DNA of 64,000 bases, from assembly GCA_046351595.1 (NCBI GenBank), contig JAXLYE010000006.1, positions 620,001 through 684,000 of the forward strand. The letters run 5' to 3'. Numbering within the stretch: the stretch's first letter is position 1; the number at the start of each line of letters is the position of its first letter. A program made the position numbers and the translations under genes. The notes beneath the pieces were generated by a model. It was not told the origin of the DNA and did no database searches. It saw nothing but the letters and a program-made list of their open reading frames with translations. This DNA is from JAXLYE01 sp046351595. Lineage in GTDB: Bacteria > Myxococcota_A > Polyangia > Palsa-1104 > JAEUJZ01. Positions 10,122 to 21,178 of the stretch are shown here, in pieces.

Positions 10122-10439
10122 GTGCGGCTAGTCAACATCGGCTACGGCAACGCAGTGGTCGCGGATCGGGTCGTCGCGATCATCAGCCCCGAGTCCGCCC
10201 CGATGAAGCGCTTCAAGGACGAGGCGCGCAAGGCCGGGCGGCTCATCGACGGCACGCAGGGGCGGCGCACCCGCTCGATCCTCATCACCGACTCGCACCA
10301 CATCGTGCTCTCGGCGCTGCAGACCGAGACGCTGGCCGAGCGCATCGAGCGCGAGGCGGCACCGGCACCGGGCGGCACGGCGGCGGGTGCGGCCGGTCGC
10401 GATCCGGTCTCCGGCGAGACCGCGCGCGAGGACGCATAG
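10122..10439 (+). CDS. RemA/DUF370-family DNA-binding regulator
   Basis: 105 residues from a GTG at 10122. The conserved core of RemA-like proteins is visible: LVNIGYGNAV near the N-terminus, the P-E-S-A-P-M/K-R segment, DGTQGRRTRSILITDSHHIVLS in the middle. Bacillus RemA is an arc-shaped DNA-binding activator of matrix genes. In deltaproteobacterial-type genomes homologues lie between yicC and gmk with unknown role. The last ~25 residues are Gly/Ala/Pro-rich and probably disordered. Family call strong, target genes unknown. Confidence 0.85.
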   Translation: MRLVNIGYGNAVVADRVVAIISPESAPMKRFKDEARKAGRLIDGTQGRRTRSILITDSHHIVLSALQTETLAERIEREAAPAPGGTAAGAAGRDPVSGETAREDA

Positions 10440-10448
10440 GAGGTAGAT

Positions 10449-11168
10449 GTGTCCCAGGCCACGGCTCCCGCCGCGACGCGCGGATCGGGCTTCCTGCTAG
10501 TCGTCTCGTCTCCGTCGGGCGCGGGCAAGACCACGCTGTCGCGCCGCCTGCTCGAGCAGCACCGTGAGCTGCGCTTCTCGGTTTCGTACACGACGCGGCC
10601 GCGCCGCCCGCGCGAGCAGGAGGGCATCGACTACCACTTCGTCTCGGACGCGCAGTTCGACGAGATGATCGGGCAGTCGGCGTTCGCGGAGTGGAACCTG
10701 GTGCACGGCCGCCGCTACGGCACCGCGCTGAAGACGGTGGCGAGCGCGCTGTCGGCCGGCGAGCAGATCCTCTTGGACGTCGACTACCAGGGCGCGCTGT
10801 GCCTGGCGTCGGAGTTCCCGCAGGCGGCGCGGCTGGTGTACATCCTGCCGCCGACGCTGCGCAGCCTGGAGCAGCGGCTGCGCGGGCGGCAGACCGACTC
10901 GGACAGCGTGATCGAGCAGCGCCTGCGCAAGGCGCGCGACGAGCTGCGCTTCTACGATCGCTACCACTACCTGGTGGTCAACGACGAGGTCGAGCACGCC
11001 TACGGAGAGCTCGAGGCGATCTACCTGGCCGAGCAGGCGCTGGCGCGCGGCGAGACGCCGGATCCGACGCTGCTGCGCATCGCCCGCGACTGCCGCTGCT
11101 CCGAGCGCGCGCACCTCGCCGAGCGCCTGCTGCACGAGGCCGAGGGCACGTCCGCCGCGGCGCCGTGA
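10449..11168 (+). CDS. gmk: guanylate kinase
   Basis: 239 residues. A strong TAGGAGGT ribosome site precedes GTG 10449; an ATG two bases earlier is out of frame. The P-loop SSPSGAGKTTL, the GMP-binding SYTTRPRRP..G.DYHF and LDVDYQGA are typical. It converts GMP and ATP to GDP and ADP and is essential for GTP supply. It closes the yicC-remA-like-gmk operon. The C-terminal ~35 residues beyond the family length are Arg/Ala-rich. Confidence 0.96.
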   Translation: MSQATAPAATRGSGFLLVVSSPSGAGKTTLSRRLLEQHRELRFSVSYTTRPRRPREQEGIDYHFVSDAQFDEMIGQSAFAEWNLVHGRRYGTALKTVASALSAGEQILLDVDYQGALCLASEFPQAARLVYILPPTLRSLEQRLRGRQTDSDSVIEQRLRKARDELRFYDRYHYLVVNDEVEHAYGELEAIYLAEQALARGETPDPTLLRIARDCRCSERAHLAERLLHEAEGTSAAAP

Positions 11169-11297
11169 GCCCGCACCGCCCTGCCCTGCCCAGGTCCGCA
11201 CCGTCGAGCCGAAACCGCGCAGCGCCCAATCCGCCGCGCCCGAACCGCAACGCCCGAACCGGGCCGCCGCGCCCGCACCGCACCGCGAGAACAGACC
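11169..11297. other. C-rich low-complexity spacer
   Basis: Between gmk and the SEC-C gene, with irregular repeats of CGCCCGAACCG and almost no T. No gene seen. The strand asymmetry (C-rich, G-poor) is typical of Rho-dependent termination sites, which is inference only. Confidence 0.3.
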
Positions 11298-12203
<906 letters not shown>

Positions 12204-12215
12204 CGCCGCGCCTCC

Positions 12216-12770
12216 TCAGCGCGCGCGGTGCCGGCGGATCAGATCCGCGAGCTCGCGCACCGCGCCGCCGCCGCCCGGGCGCTGCGTCACGTAGTGGACC
12301 GAGTCCTTCACCTCGTCGACCGCGTCCGGGACCGTGCACGCCAGGCCGACCGTGCGCAAGAGCGGAATGTCCGTGACCTCGTCGCCGATGAACGCCGCCT
12401 GCTCTGCGGACAGGCCGAGCTCGCGACACAGGTTCGCGAACGTCGTCAGCTTGTCCTTCAGCTTGAAGTAGGCGTGCTCGATGCCCAGGCCGGCGGCGCG
12501 GATGCGGGCCGAGGCGATGCCGCCCTCGGACAGGATCGCGACCTTGACGCCGTCCTGCATCAGCAGCTTGAGCCCGACGCCGTCACGCACCGAGAAGCGC
12601 TGCGACCACGTCGCGTCGCCGTCGCCGCCGCTGAAGTAGAGGAAGCCGTCGCTCAGCACGCCGTCCACGTCCAGGCACAGCAGGCGTAGCGGACGCAGCC
12701 TTCGCAGCACGTCTTGCGAGAGGGAGGGAGAGGACGAAAAGGAGCCCGGTTGCGGCTCGTCTTCACGCAT
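12216..12770 (-). CDS. kdsC: KdsC-like HAD phosphatase (KDO 8-phosphate phosphatase)
   Basis: 184 residues from ATG 12770. HAD class C0 motifs are visible: DVDGVLSDG (nucleophile Asp and acid/base Asp), ILSEGG as motif 2, a Lys in KLKDK, and GDEVTDIPLL as motif 3. Length and the GGGGAVRELADLI tail match KdsC, which removes phosphate from KDO-8-P in lipid A core synthesis. KdsC-like proteins can also act on related 2-keto sugar phosphates. No kdsD or kdsA neighbour is present, so the specific substrate is inferred from similarity alone. Confidence 0.82.
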   Translation of the reverse strand: MREDEPQPGSFSSSPSLSQDVLRRLRPLRLLCLDVDGVLSDGFLYFSGGDGDATWSQRFSVRDGVGLKLLMQDGVKVAILSEGGIASARIRAAGLGIEHAYFKLKDKLTTFANLCRELGLSAEQAAFIGDEVTDIPLLRTVGLACTVPDAVDEVKDSVHYVTQRPGGGGAVRELADLIRRHRAR

Positions 12771-12922
12771 GAGCGGAGTATCCCATGTCGGGCATGAACT
12801 AAGGCCTTGCTGTGTTGTTAAGGCTTGCGCAGGTTGAGGGCGCGGCGCTTTACGCGCTGGAACGACCCGCCGGCATGGCCCATAGTGGCGCGCGAGCGCC
12901 CTCACCCCCGTTGCGAGCCCGC

Positions 12923-13700
<778 letters not shown>

Positions 13701-13711
<11 letters not shown>

Positions 13712-15269
13712 GCCTCTTGTGCTGGGCGCCGCGGCCGCGCTCGGGCTCGCGGTCAGCCCGTCCGGCGCGTCGGCGCAGCCCGCGAGCCCGGGACCCGCCA
13801 GCGCCGCGCGCGCGCCACGTGACCAGGCCCCGCGGCCGCTCAGCCTCAGCGACGCCCTCGAGCAGGCGCTGCGCACCGAGCCGCAGCTCGAGTCGGTACG
13901 TATGAGCCGCGCCCGCAGCGATCTCGCCGTGCTGCGCGCGCAGCTCGATCGCTTCTCGCTGCGCGTCGATGCCTTCGTCACCGAGCAGTACCGCGCCACC
14001 AACCTCGGTGGGGCCGCGCCCTCGCCCTCCTGCGCGACGATCGCGCCGACGCAGCCGCTGCTCGGCGGCGGCCAGCTCTACACGCCGCTGCAGCTCCTGT
14101 CGCTGTCCAGCGGCCAGCTCGGCGCGCCGACGTCGGCCGAGTGCGCACAGGTGATGGGGCAGTACATCGCGCCCGACGCGGTGCAGGCCGGGGCGCTGGG
14201 TCAGTTCAACCTCTCGGCGGATCTGCGCGTGCCGCTGTTCACCGGCTTCCGCATAAGCGCCAACGTCGCGCGCAGCCAGCTGTCGCGCGACGCCGCATCC
14301 GCCAGCGTGCAGCAGACCGAGCGTCAAGTGGCACTGGACGCTCTGCGCGCCTACTGGGGCGTGCGCCGCATCGAGCTGCAGCTCGCGGTCTCGGAGAACG
14401 CGCTCGGGCGCTACGACGAGGCGGTGGCCGTCGTCGCGGCGCGCGTCAAGAACGGCCTGGCGCCGCAGGTCGATCTCAACCGCATCGAGGCGCGGCGGCA
14501 GAGCGAGCTGTCGCGGCGCGCCGATCTGCTCGGCCTGGCCGCGGAGGCGCGCGCGCAGCTGGCGGTGGCGCTCGGCCTGGGCGGCCAGCCGCTGCAGCTC
14601 ACCGAGCCCGCGGAGCTGCCGCCGCCGCCGCAGGGCGGGCCGGACGAGGTCGATCGCCTGCTCGACGAGGCGCGCTCCGAGCGCCCGGAGCTGCGGGTCG
14701 CGCACCTGACCAGCGAGGCGGCGGCGCAGAGCGTGCGCATGGCGCTGTCCGGCTACTACCCGCAGGTCTCGCTCTCGGGCCTCCTGCAGTTCTCGAACAA
14801 CCCGTTCAACCCGCTCATCGGCGCGCGCAACGCCAACAGCTCGGCCAACCCGTTCGAGAACATCACCGGCTCGGTGTTCGTCGGCGGCACGGTCAGCATC
14901 AACCTGTTCGACACCCTCAACACGTACACCGCGGTGCGCGACGCGCGGCTCGAGCACCGCCGCCTGCTCGCCGAGGAGCGCCGCGTCGGCCGCCTGGTCG
15001 AGTCGGACGTGCGCGTGCTGCACGCGCGTCTAGTGAAGCTTTACAGTACGCGCGAGCCGCTCTTGCGCAGCCGCGAGATCGCGCGCGACAACCTGTCGAT
15101 CCTCGAGCGCCGCTACAAGAGCGGCGACGTCGTGATCCTCGATCTGATCGACGCCGCGGTCGAGCTCATCACCGCCGAGATCAACCTGACCAACCAGGCC
15201 GCGACCATCGCCCAGACCTGGGGAGAGCTGTACCTGGCTGCGGGTCGGCTGGTGCCCGCGCCGCGGTAG
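13701..15269 (+). CDS. TolC-family outer-membrane efflux protein
   Basis: 522 residues with a signal peptide ending near GASAQP. Two outer-membrane-efflux repeats are visible, each with long Ala/Arg/Leu-rich helices (LSDALEQALRTEPQLESVR at the start; SDVRVLHARLVKLYSTREPLLRSREIARDNL near the end). It should form the trimeric outer-membrane channel of the MacAB-type system encoded around it. ~60 extra residues with GGAAPSPSC and GGGQLYTPLQ between the first helices are longer than in TolC. Confidence 0.9.
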
Positions 15270-15315
15270 CCGGCGCCGCGGTCAATCAATGAATGTCGGA
15301 ATTGCTGAGGACCCG

Positions 15316-16434
15316 ATGAAGCGCAATCGACTGTGGCCTATCCTGTTTGGGCTCGTGATCGTCGCCGTTCTGCTCGGCGGCGCGGTGCTGTGGAAGAAGC
15401 GCGCGGCGCAGAGCGCGGTAGTGGATCCGACGCTGATCGCCAAGGCCTCGCGCGGCGATCTGGAGATCGCGGTGACGGAGCTCGGCAAGATCGAGCCGCG
15501 CGAGAAGGTGGCGGTAAAGTCCAAGGTCGCCGGCCAGGTCGAGAAGATCCTCGTCGAGGAGGGCATGCCGGTGAAGGCCGGGCAGCTGCTCTTGTACCTG
15601 GAGCCGATCGAGTACCAGCGCAGCATCGTGCGCGCCGATCAGGAGGTGCAGAAGGCGCGCGCGGCGCTGGAGTACGCGCAGGTGCTGTTCGATCGGCGCA
15701 AGCGCGCGCTGGCCGATCGCGCCGTCGCGCAGGTCGACGTCGATCTGGCCGAGAACGACTGGAAGACGCGCAAGATCGCGCTGGCGCAGGCGCAGGAGGC
15801 GCTGCGGGTCGCCGAGGATCAGCTGCGCTACTCGAAGATCGTCTCGCCGATCGACGGCACCGTCATCCAGCGCACCATCCGCGTCGGCGAGACCGTGGTG
15901 CCGGGGACGATGGCGACGCTCGACGAGCGGTCGCTGCTCGTGGTCGCGGATCTGTCGGTGCTGGTGGCCAAGGCGGATCTGAACCAGATCGACGTCGCCA
16001 AGGCCCGGCTCGGGCAGGAGGTGACGCTGACGCTGGACGCGCTGCCGGGCAAGACGTACAAGGCCAAGGTCACCAAGATCGCGCCGGCCTCGATCCTGCC
16101 CAAGGGCAAGGACGTCGAGGTCTTCCCCGTCGAGGCGACGCTTTCGGGCGCGCCGCCCGAGATCAAGCCGGGCATGACCGCGGACGTGAAGATCCACGTC
16201 GAGACGCGCAAGAACGTGCTCAAGCTGCCGATCGAGGCGGTGGTCAAGGAGAAGGGCAAGACCTTCGTCAACAAGCTGACGTACAACCCGCCGGGCAAGG
16301 GGCCGGCGACGACGCGGGTGGAGATCCAGCCCGGCGTGCGCAACGATCGCGATCAGGAGATCCTCGGCGGCCTGTCCGAGGGCGACGCGGTGCTGATCAA
16401 GCCGCCGTCGGCCGAGGCCAACGAGTTCAAGTAG
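15316..16434 (+). CDS. periplasmic adaptor (HlyD/MacA family)
   Basis: 372 residues from ATG 15316 with GAGG upstream; an ATG at 15289 adds nine poorly placed residues. One N-terminal membrane anchor (LWPILFGLVIVAVLLGGAVLW), then a split biotinyl-lipoyl domain (KVAVKSKVAGQVEKILVEEGMPVKAGQLL ... KIVSPIDGTVIQ) flanking a helical hairpin, and beta-barrel/MP domains. It links the MacB-like pump (12923-13711 and 16471-17700) to the TolC-like channel. Confidence 0.92.
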   Translation: MKRNRLWPILFGLVIVAVLLGGAVLWKKRAAQSAVVDPTLIAKASRGDLEIAVTELGKIEPREKVAVKSKVAGQVEKILVEEGMPVKAGQLLLYLEPIEYQRSIVRADQEVQKARAALEYAQVLFDRRKRALADRAVAQVDVDLAENDWKTRKIALAQAQEALRVAEDQLRYSKIVSPIDGTVIQRTIRVGETVVPGTMATLDERSLLVVADLSVLVAKADLNQIDVAKARLGQEVTLTLDALPGKTYKAKVTKIAPASILPKGKDVEVFPVEATLSGAPPEIKPGMTADVKIHVETRKNVLKLPIEAVVKEKGKTFVNKLTYNPPGKGPATTRVEIQPGVRNDRDQEILGGLSEGDAVLIKPPSAEANEFK

Positions 16435-16470
16435 CCCCGCTGGGACGGGCGAGACGAGCGGAAGGCGCAC

Positions 16471-17700
16471 ATGTGGATTGAGTACCTGCGGCTGGCCCTG
16501 TCGGTGCTGCGAGCGCACAAGTTCCGCTCGCTGCTGACGGTCATGTCCATCGTCATCGGCGCCTTCTCGATCGTGCTCATGACGTCGCTGGCCGAGTCGG
16601 GCCTGGGCACGCTGTCGGCCAGCTTCGAGGAGCTCGGCGGCTCGCGCCTGATCTCCTTGTGGCCGCAGCGCCCCGAGGAGATGGAGAACAAGCAGGGCTC
16701 GTACACGCGCGGCATCACGCAGCACGACGCCGCGGCGATCCGCGGGGTGCCGCACCTTATGACGCTGACGCAGTTCATCTCGACGCGCGGGCAGCCGGTG
16801 ATCAGCGACAGCGGCAAGCGCCTGAACTGCGATCTGGTGGGCGCGGACGCCGGCTTCCTCTCGTTCTTCCGCTACCACGTCAGCGAGGGCCGGCCGCTCG
16901 ACGAGCAGGACGTGCGCGAGCACGCCCACTCGTGCGTCATCGGATCGGACCTTTCGGACAAGCTGTTCGGCAAGGGCGAGACCGCGGTCGGCCGCGTGGT
17001 CACCGTCGCGGACACGCGCTGCCGCATCATCGGTCGCCTGGCGCGCCTGGACCGCTGGGGCATCGGCTTCGGCTGGCGCTGGGACGAGACGCTGGTGATG
17101 CCCGTCGAGACGCTGGCCGACCGCAAGCCCGAGCTGACCAAGGCCGGGCGGCGGCTGTTCCTTCTGACCGACAACCCGCGCCACAACGAGATCGTCAAGC
17201 GCATCGTCAACGCCGTGCTGCTCGAGCGCCACCACAACGTCGACGACTTCGCGATGTTCGACTTCGAGAAGCGCCTGGCCGGCTTCTACCGCGTGTTCCT
17301 GATCATGAAGCTCATCGTCGGGCTGCTCGCCGGCATCTCGCTGCTGGTCGGCGGCGTCGGCATCATGAACATCATGATCGTCTCGGTTTCCGAGCGCGTG
17401 CGCGAGATCGGCATCCGCAAGGCCCTGGGCGCCAGCCCCGCGGACATCGGCCGCCAGTTCCTGGTCGAGGCGATGCTGCTCTCGGGCATCGGCGGCGCGG
17501 TCGGGGCGGGGCTGGGGATCCTCGGCGCGCTCGGCGGCGGCGCCATCATCCACATGCTCAAGCCGACCTGGAAGACCCTGATCTCGGAGCCGGCGGTGGT
17601 GGTGGCGCTGGTCTCGGCGGTGCTGATCGGGCTGCTGTTCGGCTACGTGCCGGCCAAGAGCGCGGGCAAGCTCGACCCGGTGACCGCCATCAGAACCTGA
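16471..17700 (+). CDS. ABC transporter permease, MacB/FtsX type
   Basis: 409 residues. Topology is that of type VII ABC permeases: one TM near residues 20-45 (LTVMSIVIGAFSIVLM), a large periplasmic MacB_PCD domain (~50-270), then three TMs. The C-terminal FtsX signature GIMNIMIVSVSERVREIGIRKALGASPADIGRQFLVEAMLLS is clear. With the separate ATPase it forms the inner-membrane engine of a tripartite exporter. Substrates of relatives include macrolides, lipopeptides and siderophores. The substrate here is unknown. Confidence 0.93.
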   Translation: MWIEYLRLALSVLRAHKFRSLLTVMSIVIGAFSIVLMTSLAESGLGTLSASFEELGGSRLISLWPQRPEEMENKQGSYTRGITQHDAAAIRGVPHLMTLTQFISTRGQPVISDSGKRLNCDLVGADAGFLSFFRYHVSEGRPLDEQDVREHAHSCVIGSDLSDKLFGKGETAVGRVVTVADTRCRIIGRLARLDRWGIGFGWRWDETLVMPVETLADRKPELTKAGRRLFLLTDNPRHNEIVKRIVNAVLLERHHNVDDFAMFDFEKRLAGFYRVFLIMKLIVGLLAGISLLVGGVGIMNIMIVSVSERVREIGIRKALGASPADIGRQFLVEAMLLSGIGGAVGAGLGILGALGGGAIIHMLKPTWKTLISEPAVVVALVSAVLIGLLFGYVPAKSAGKLDPVTAIRT

Positions 17701-17765
17701 CCGCTTGCGGGAGGTTCTCGGCAGCCGTTGACGAGGCGGGCCCGACGAGGTTACATGGAGGGGTA

Positions 17766-18413
17766 ATGAAAACGATTTTCAATTCGTACCTCTTCGCGGC
17801 CGCGCTGGCTGTCGTCGGTGGCGGCGTCGTGCTGGCCGAGCGCCCGGCGCGGGCGCAGACGACGTACTTCACGCCGCGCGCGGTGCTGGCCGAGTTCTTC
17901 CCGAGCAGCCAGGTCGTAACCTACCAGCGCTTCGAGCTCACCGCCGAGCAGCGCGAGCGCCTGGCGCAGCGCCTGGGCTACCCGCCGCGCAAGCCGAGCT
18001 ACACGATCTACATCGCCAAGACCAACGATCAGGTCGACGGCTACGCGGTCATCGACGAGGAGCAGGGCCAGCACCTGCCCATCACCTTCGCGGTCAAGCT
18101 CTCGAAGACCGGCGCCGTACAGCGCCAGGAGATTCTGGTCTACCGCGAGCGCTACGGCGACGAGGTCCGCGACCCGCGCTTCCGCGCCCAGTTCCAGGGC
18201 AAGACCGCCAGCGACCCGCTGCGCCACGGCGAGGAGGTCATCGCCGTCTCGGGAGCCACCATCTCGTCGCGCGCCATGGCCATCGGCGTGCGCCGCGTGC
18301 TGGTCATGGTCGACGAGCTGATCCTGTCGGTGAAGCCGCAGCCGCAGGCCAAGCCGCCGATCTCGCAGGGCGCGACGGGGCACGGCGCGGTCACGGCCTC
18401 GGCGTCTGGCTGA
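17766..18413 (+). CDS. exported FMN-binding domain protein
   Basis: 215 residues from ATG 17766 with GGAGG upstream. A signal peptide (FAAALAVVGGGVVLAERPARA) precedes an FMN-binding domain like that of RnfG/NqrC/NosR. VSGATISSRAMAIGVRRVL matches the (S/T)GA(T/S)x(S/T) flavinylation site where ApbE attaches FMN by a phosphoester bond. No apbE is in the window. Gene order with the following membrane protein suggests a small extracytoplasmic electron-transfer module. Confidence 0.82.
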   Translation: MKTIFNSYLFAAALAVVGGGVVLAERPARAQTTYFTPRAVLAEFFPSSQVVTYQRFELTAEQRERLAQRLGYPPRKPSYTIYIAKTNDQVDGYAVIDEEQGQHLPITFAVKLSKTGAVQRQEILVYRERYGDEVRDPRFRAQFQGKTASDPLRHGEEVIAVSGATISSRAMAIGVRRVLVMVDELILSVKPQPQAKPPISQGATGHGAVTASASG

Positions 18414-18457
18414 TCCCCGCCGGCCTTCCCTCTTCAGACGGAGCACGCGAGCGCGCC

Positions 18458-19189
18458 ATGAGACAGTTTGCCGGCTCGGGGTTCCGCATCTGGAAGCTGT
18501 CCCGCGAGGCGAAGGTCATCTACACCTTCTTCTGCGCGCTCTCGCTTTTGGCGGTCGCGTCGTCGATCGCGCTGTACGAGGACCTGGTCGGCCCGGCGCT
18601 GCGCCGCGGCCACACCGAGCGCGTCAGCCGCTACTACAGCCCGAGCCCGACTGCCAGCGAGGCCGTGCCCGAGGCCAGCGCGCCGAGCCCCGCGGCGGCC
18701 CCGGGCGGCGGCCCGCAGATCGCGCTTGCCGATGAGGAGCGCGCGCCGGCCCTGACCGTGGCCATGCCGCTGCGCAAGCTGCTCGAGGTCACGCACTTTC
18801 ACCTTTTCACGGTGCCGGTGTTCCTGCTCATCCTGACGCACCTGTTCATGCTGACGGGCGCGTCGCCGCGACAGCGGCTGCTGTGGATCACGCTGGGCTG
18901 GCTGGCGGCGACGCTGCACATCGCCGCGCCGTGGCTGATCCGGCTGCAGGGGCCGGCGCTGGCGTTCCTGTTCCCGCTGTCCGGCGTGCTGCTGGCCGTC
19001 TCGTCGCTGGTGCTGACGGTCTATCCGGTGCTGGTGATGTGGCGGCGGCCGCGGCGCCGGCACAAGAGGCACCCCGACGCGACGGCACAGGCGGCGAGCC
19101 CGCCCGATCCGAACGCCGCGGCGCCGGCCCCCAAAGGCGAAGCCCCCAAGGACGAAGAAGAAGAGTACGCGCCGCCGATGTCCGACTGA
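18458..19189 (+). CDS. multi-pass membrane protein, partner of the FMN-binding protein
   Basis: 243 residues. About five hydrophobic helices are visible: one at 20-42, and four between ~108 and 198 (FTVPVFLLILTHLFML; LLWITLGWLAATLHIAA; ALAFLFPLSGVLLAVSSLV; VYPVLVM). His residues in THFHLF, LTHLF and ATLHIA lie in or beside the helices and could ligate heme, as in b-type cytochromes. A ~60-residue extracytoplasmic Pro/Ala loop separates TM1 and TM2. The tail is Pro/Lys/Glu-rich. No named family recognised. The position 44 bases after the FMN protein suggests it passes electrons to it. Confidence 0.65.
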   Translation: MRQFAGSGFRIWKLSREAKVIYTFFCALSLLAVASSIALYEDLVGPALRRGHTERVSRYYSPSPTASEAVPEASAPSPAAAPGGGPQIALADEERAPALTVAMPLRKLLEVTHFHLFTVPVFLLILTHLFMLTGASPRQRLLWITLGWLAATLHIAAPWLIRLQGPALAFLFPLSGVLLAVSSLVLTVYPVLVMWRRPRRRHKRHPDATAQAASPPDPNAAAPAPKGEAPKDEEEEYAPPMSD

Positions 19190-19225
19190 CGCGGCGCCGC
19201 CGCCCTGCAGGAGACCCAGATAGCG

Positions 19226-20632
19226 ATGACGACGACGAGCCCACAGTACGACCTCATCACCATCGGCGGCGGCTCGGGCGGCGTGGCGGCCAGCCGGCGC
19301 GCCGGATCCTACGGCGCCCGCGTCGCCCTCGTCGAGGCCGACCGGGTCGGCGGCACCTGCGTGCTGCGCGGCTGCGTGCCCAAGAAGCTCCTGGTCTACG
19401 GCAGCCACTTCGCCGAGGAGCTCGCGGACGCCGCCGGCTTCGGCTGGCAGATCGAGGGCGCGCGCCTGCACTGGGACCGGCTGATCGAGGCCAAGGACCG
19501 CGAGCTCGATCGCCTCAACCAGATCTACCAGCGCATGCTGCGCGACGCCGGCGTCGCCACCTACCACGGCCGCGCGCGCCTCGTCGACGGCGCCCCGCAC
19601 ACCGTCGAGATCGAGGGCCCGGACGGCGCGACGCGGATCACGGGCAAGAGCGTGCTCATCGCCACCGGCGGCGCGCCGACGCGCCCGGACATCCCCGGCC
19701 GCGAGCACCTTCTGACCTCGGACGACGCGCTGTCGCTGGTGCCGCTGCCCAAGCGCCTGTGCATCCTCGGCGGCGGCTACATCGCGGTCGAGCTGGCCGG
19801 TGTGTTCCACGCGGCCGGCGTGCAGGTGACGGTGCTGATGCGCCAGGCGCTGCCGCTGCGCGGCTTCGACGAGGACCTGCGCCACCACCTGGCCGTCGAG
19901 CTGCGCAACAAGGGCATCGAGCTGCGCGGTGAAGAGGTCGCCACCGCGATCGAGCCCACCGCGGGCGGCTTCCGCATCCCCACGACGCGCGGCGAGGTGA
20001 TCGAGGCCGACAAGGTGCTGGCCGCGATCGGCCGCGCCCCCAATACGCGCGGCATCGGGCTCGAGCAGGCCGGCATCAAGCTGCGCGACACCGGCGCCGT
20101 CATCGTCGACGAGCAGTCGCGCACCAGCGTGCCCGGCGTCTACGCCGTCGGTGACTGCACGGACCGGCTGAACCTGACGCCGGTCGCCATCGCCGAGGGC
20201 CGCGCGCTCGTCGAGACGCTGTTCAACAGCAACCCGATGCAGGTCGACCACCACGACGTGCCGACCGCGGTGTTCAGCCAGCCGCCGCTCGCCACCGTCG
20301 GCCTGACCGAGAACCAGGCGCGCCTGCACACCGACCGCGTCGACGTCTACACGGCCGCGTTCCGGCCCATGAAGAACACGCTGTCGGGGCGCGGCGAGCG
20401 CACCTTCATGAAGGTCCTGGTCGACGGCGCGACGGATCGTGTGCTGGGCTTCCACATGCTGGGCCCGGACGCGCCCGAGATCATCCAGGGGCTGGCGGTG
20501 GCGCTGCGCTGCGGCGTCACCAAGGCGCAGCTCGACCGCACCATCGGCATCCACCCGACGGCGGCTGAGGAGTTTGTGACGCTGCGCGAGAAGCGCAAGC
20601 ACCACCCCGAGCCGCTGCCGAAGAACCCCTGA
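19226..20632 (+). CDS. glutathione-reductase-like pyridine nucleotide-disulfide oxidoreductase
   Basis: 468 residues with FAD motif IGGGSGGVAASRRAGSYGA, redox-active GTCVLRGCVPKK, second dinucleotide motif LGGGYIAVELAG, the GDCTDRLNLTPVAI FAD contact and the C-terminal HPTAAEE dimer motif. The RGCVPKK spacing and KNTLSGR are closer to glutathione or trypanothione reductase than to dihydrolipoamide dehydrogenase. It should keep a low-molecular-weight thiol reduced with NADPH. It precedes msrB by 52 bases, so the two form an oxidative-stress unit. Confidence 0.9.
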   Translation: MTTTSPQYDLITIGGGSGGVAASRRAGSYGARVALVEADRVGGTCVLRGCVPKKLLVYGSHFAEELADAAGFGWQIEGARLHWDRLIEAKDRELDRLNQIYQRMLRDAGVATYHGRARLVDGAPHTVEIEGPDGATRITGKSVLIATGGAPTRPDIPGREHLLTSDDALSLVPLPKRLCILGGGYIAVELAGVFHAAGVQVTVLMRQALPLRGFDEDLRHHLAVELRNKGIELRGEEVATAIEPTAGGFRIPTTRGEVIEADKVLAAIGRAPNTRGIGLEQAGIKLRDTGAVIVDEQSRTSVPGVYAVGDCTDRLNLTPVAIAEGRALVETLFNSNPMQVDHHDVPTAVFSQPPLATVGLTENQARLHTDRVDVYTAAFRPMKNTLSGRGERTFMKVLVDGATDRVLGFHMLGPDAPEIIQGLAVALRCGVTKAQLDRTIGIHPTAAEEFVTLREKRKHHPEPLPKNP

Positions 20633-20684
20633 CGCCGCGGGCCCGGTCCCTGTCGGCCGCGGGATTCTGGTCTAGATTGGAGAC

Positions 20685-21158
20685 ATGAGCGAAACGTCTC
20701 CCTCTGGTTTTGATCTGACGCCGCCCAGCGCCGCCGAGCGCACGCGGCTCGAGGCCGACCTCAGCCCCAAGGAGCGCGAGGTCCTGCTCAAGCACGGCAC
20801 CGAGGCGCCGTTCTGCGGCGGCCTGCTCGGCAACAAGGAGGCCGGCGTCTACTGCTGCCGGCTGTGCGGCCTGCCGCTGTTCAAGAGCCTGACCAAGTTC
20901 GACAGCGGCACCGGCTGGCCGAGCTTCTACGCGCCGTTCGACGAGGCGCACGTGCAGGGCGTGCGCGACACGAGCTATGGCATGGTGCGCATCGAGACGC
21001 GCTGCGCCCGCTGCGGCTCGCACCAGGGCCACGTCTTCCCCGACGGCCCGGCGCCGACGCGGCTGCGCTACTGCATCAACTCAGTGTCGCTGTCGTTCGT
21101 CAAGGACGGCGCGGCGCTGCCGGATCCGCTGCGACGCGGCGATCGCGTCACGAAGTAG
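20685..21158 (+). CDS. msrB: peptide methionine-(R)-S-oxide reductase
   Basis: 157 residues. Zinc cysteines CRLC and CARC, the substrate pocket TKFDSGTGWPSFY, HQGHVFPDGP and the catalytic Cys in RYCINSVSLSF are all present. It reduces the R-epimer of methionine sulfoxide, using electrons from thioredoxin. GGAG lies only a few bases before the ATG, so translation may be weak or the transcript short-leadered. Convergent with the M28 peptidase gene; 20 bases separate the stops. Confidence 0.95.
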   Translation: MSETSPSGFDLTPPSAAERTRLEADLSPKEREVLLKHGTEAPFCGGLLGNKEAGVYCCRLCGLPLFKSLTKFDSGTGWPSFYAPFDEAHVQGVRDTSYGMVRIETRCARCGSHQGHVFPDGPAPTRLRYCINSVSLSFVKDGAALPDPLRRGDRVTK

Positions 21159-21178
21159 CGCCCCGACGGCCCGCGCGC

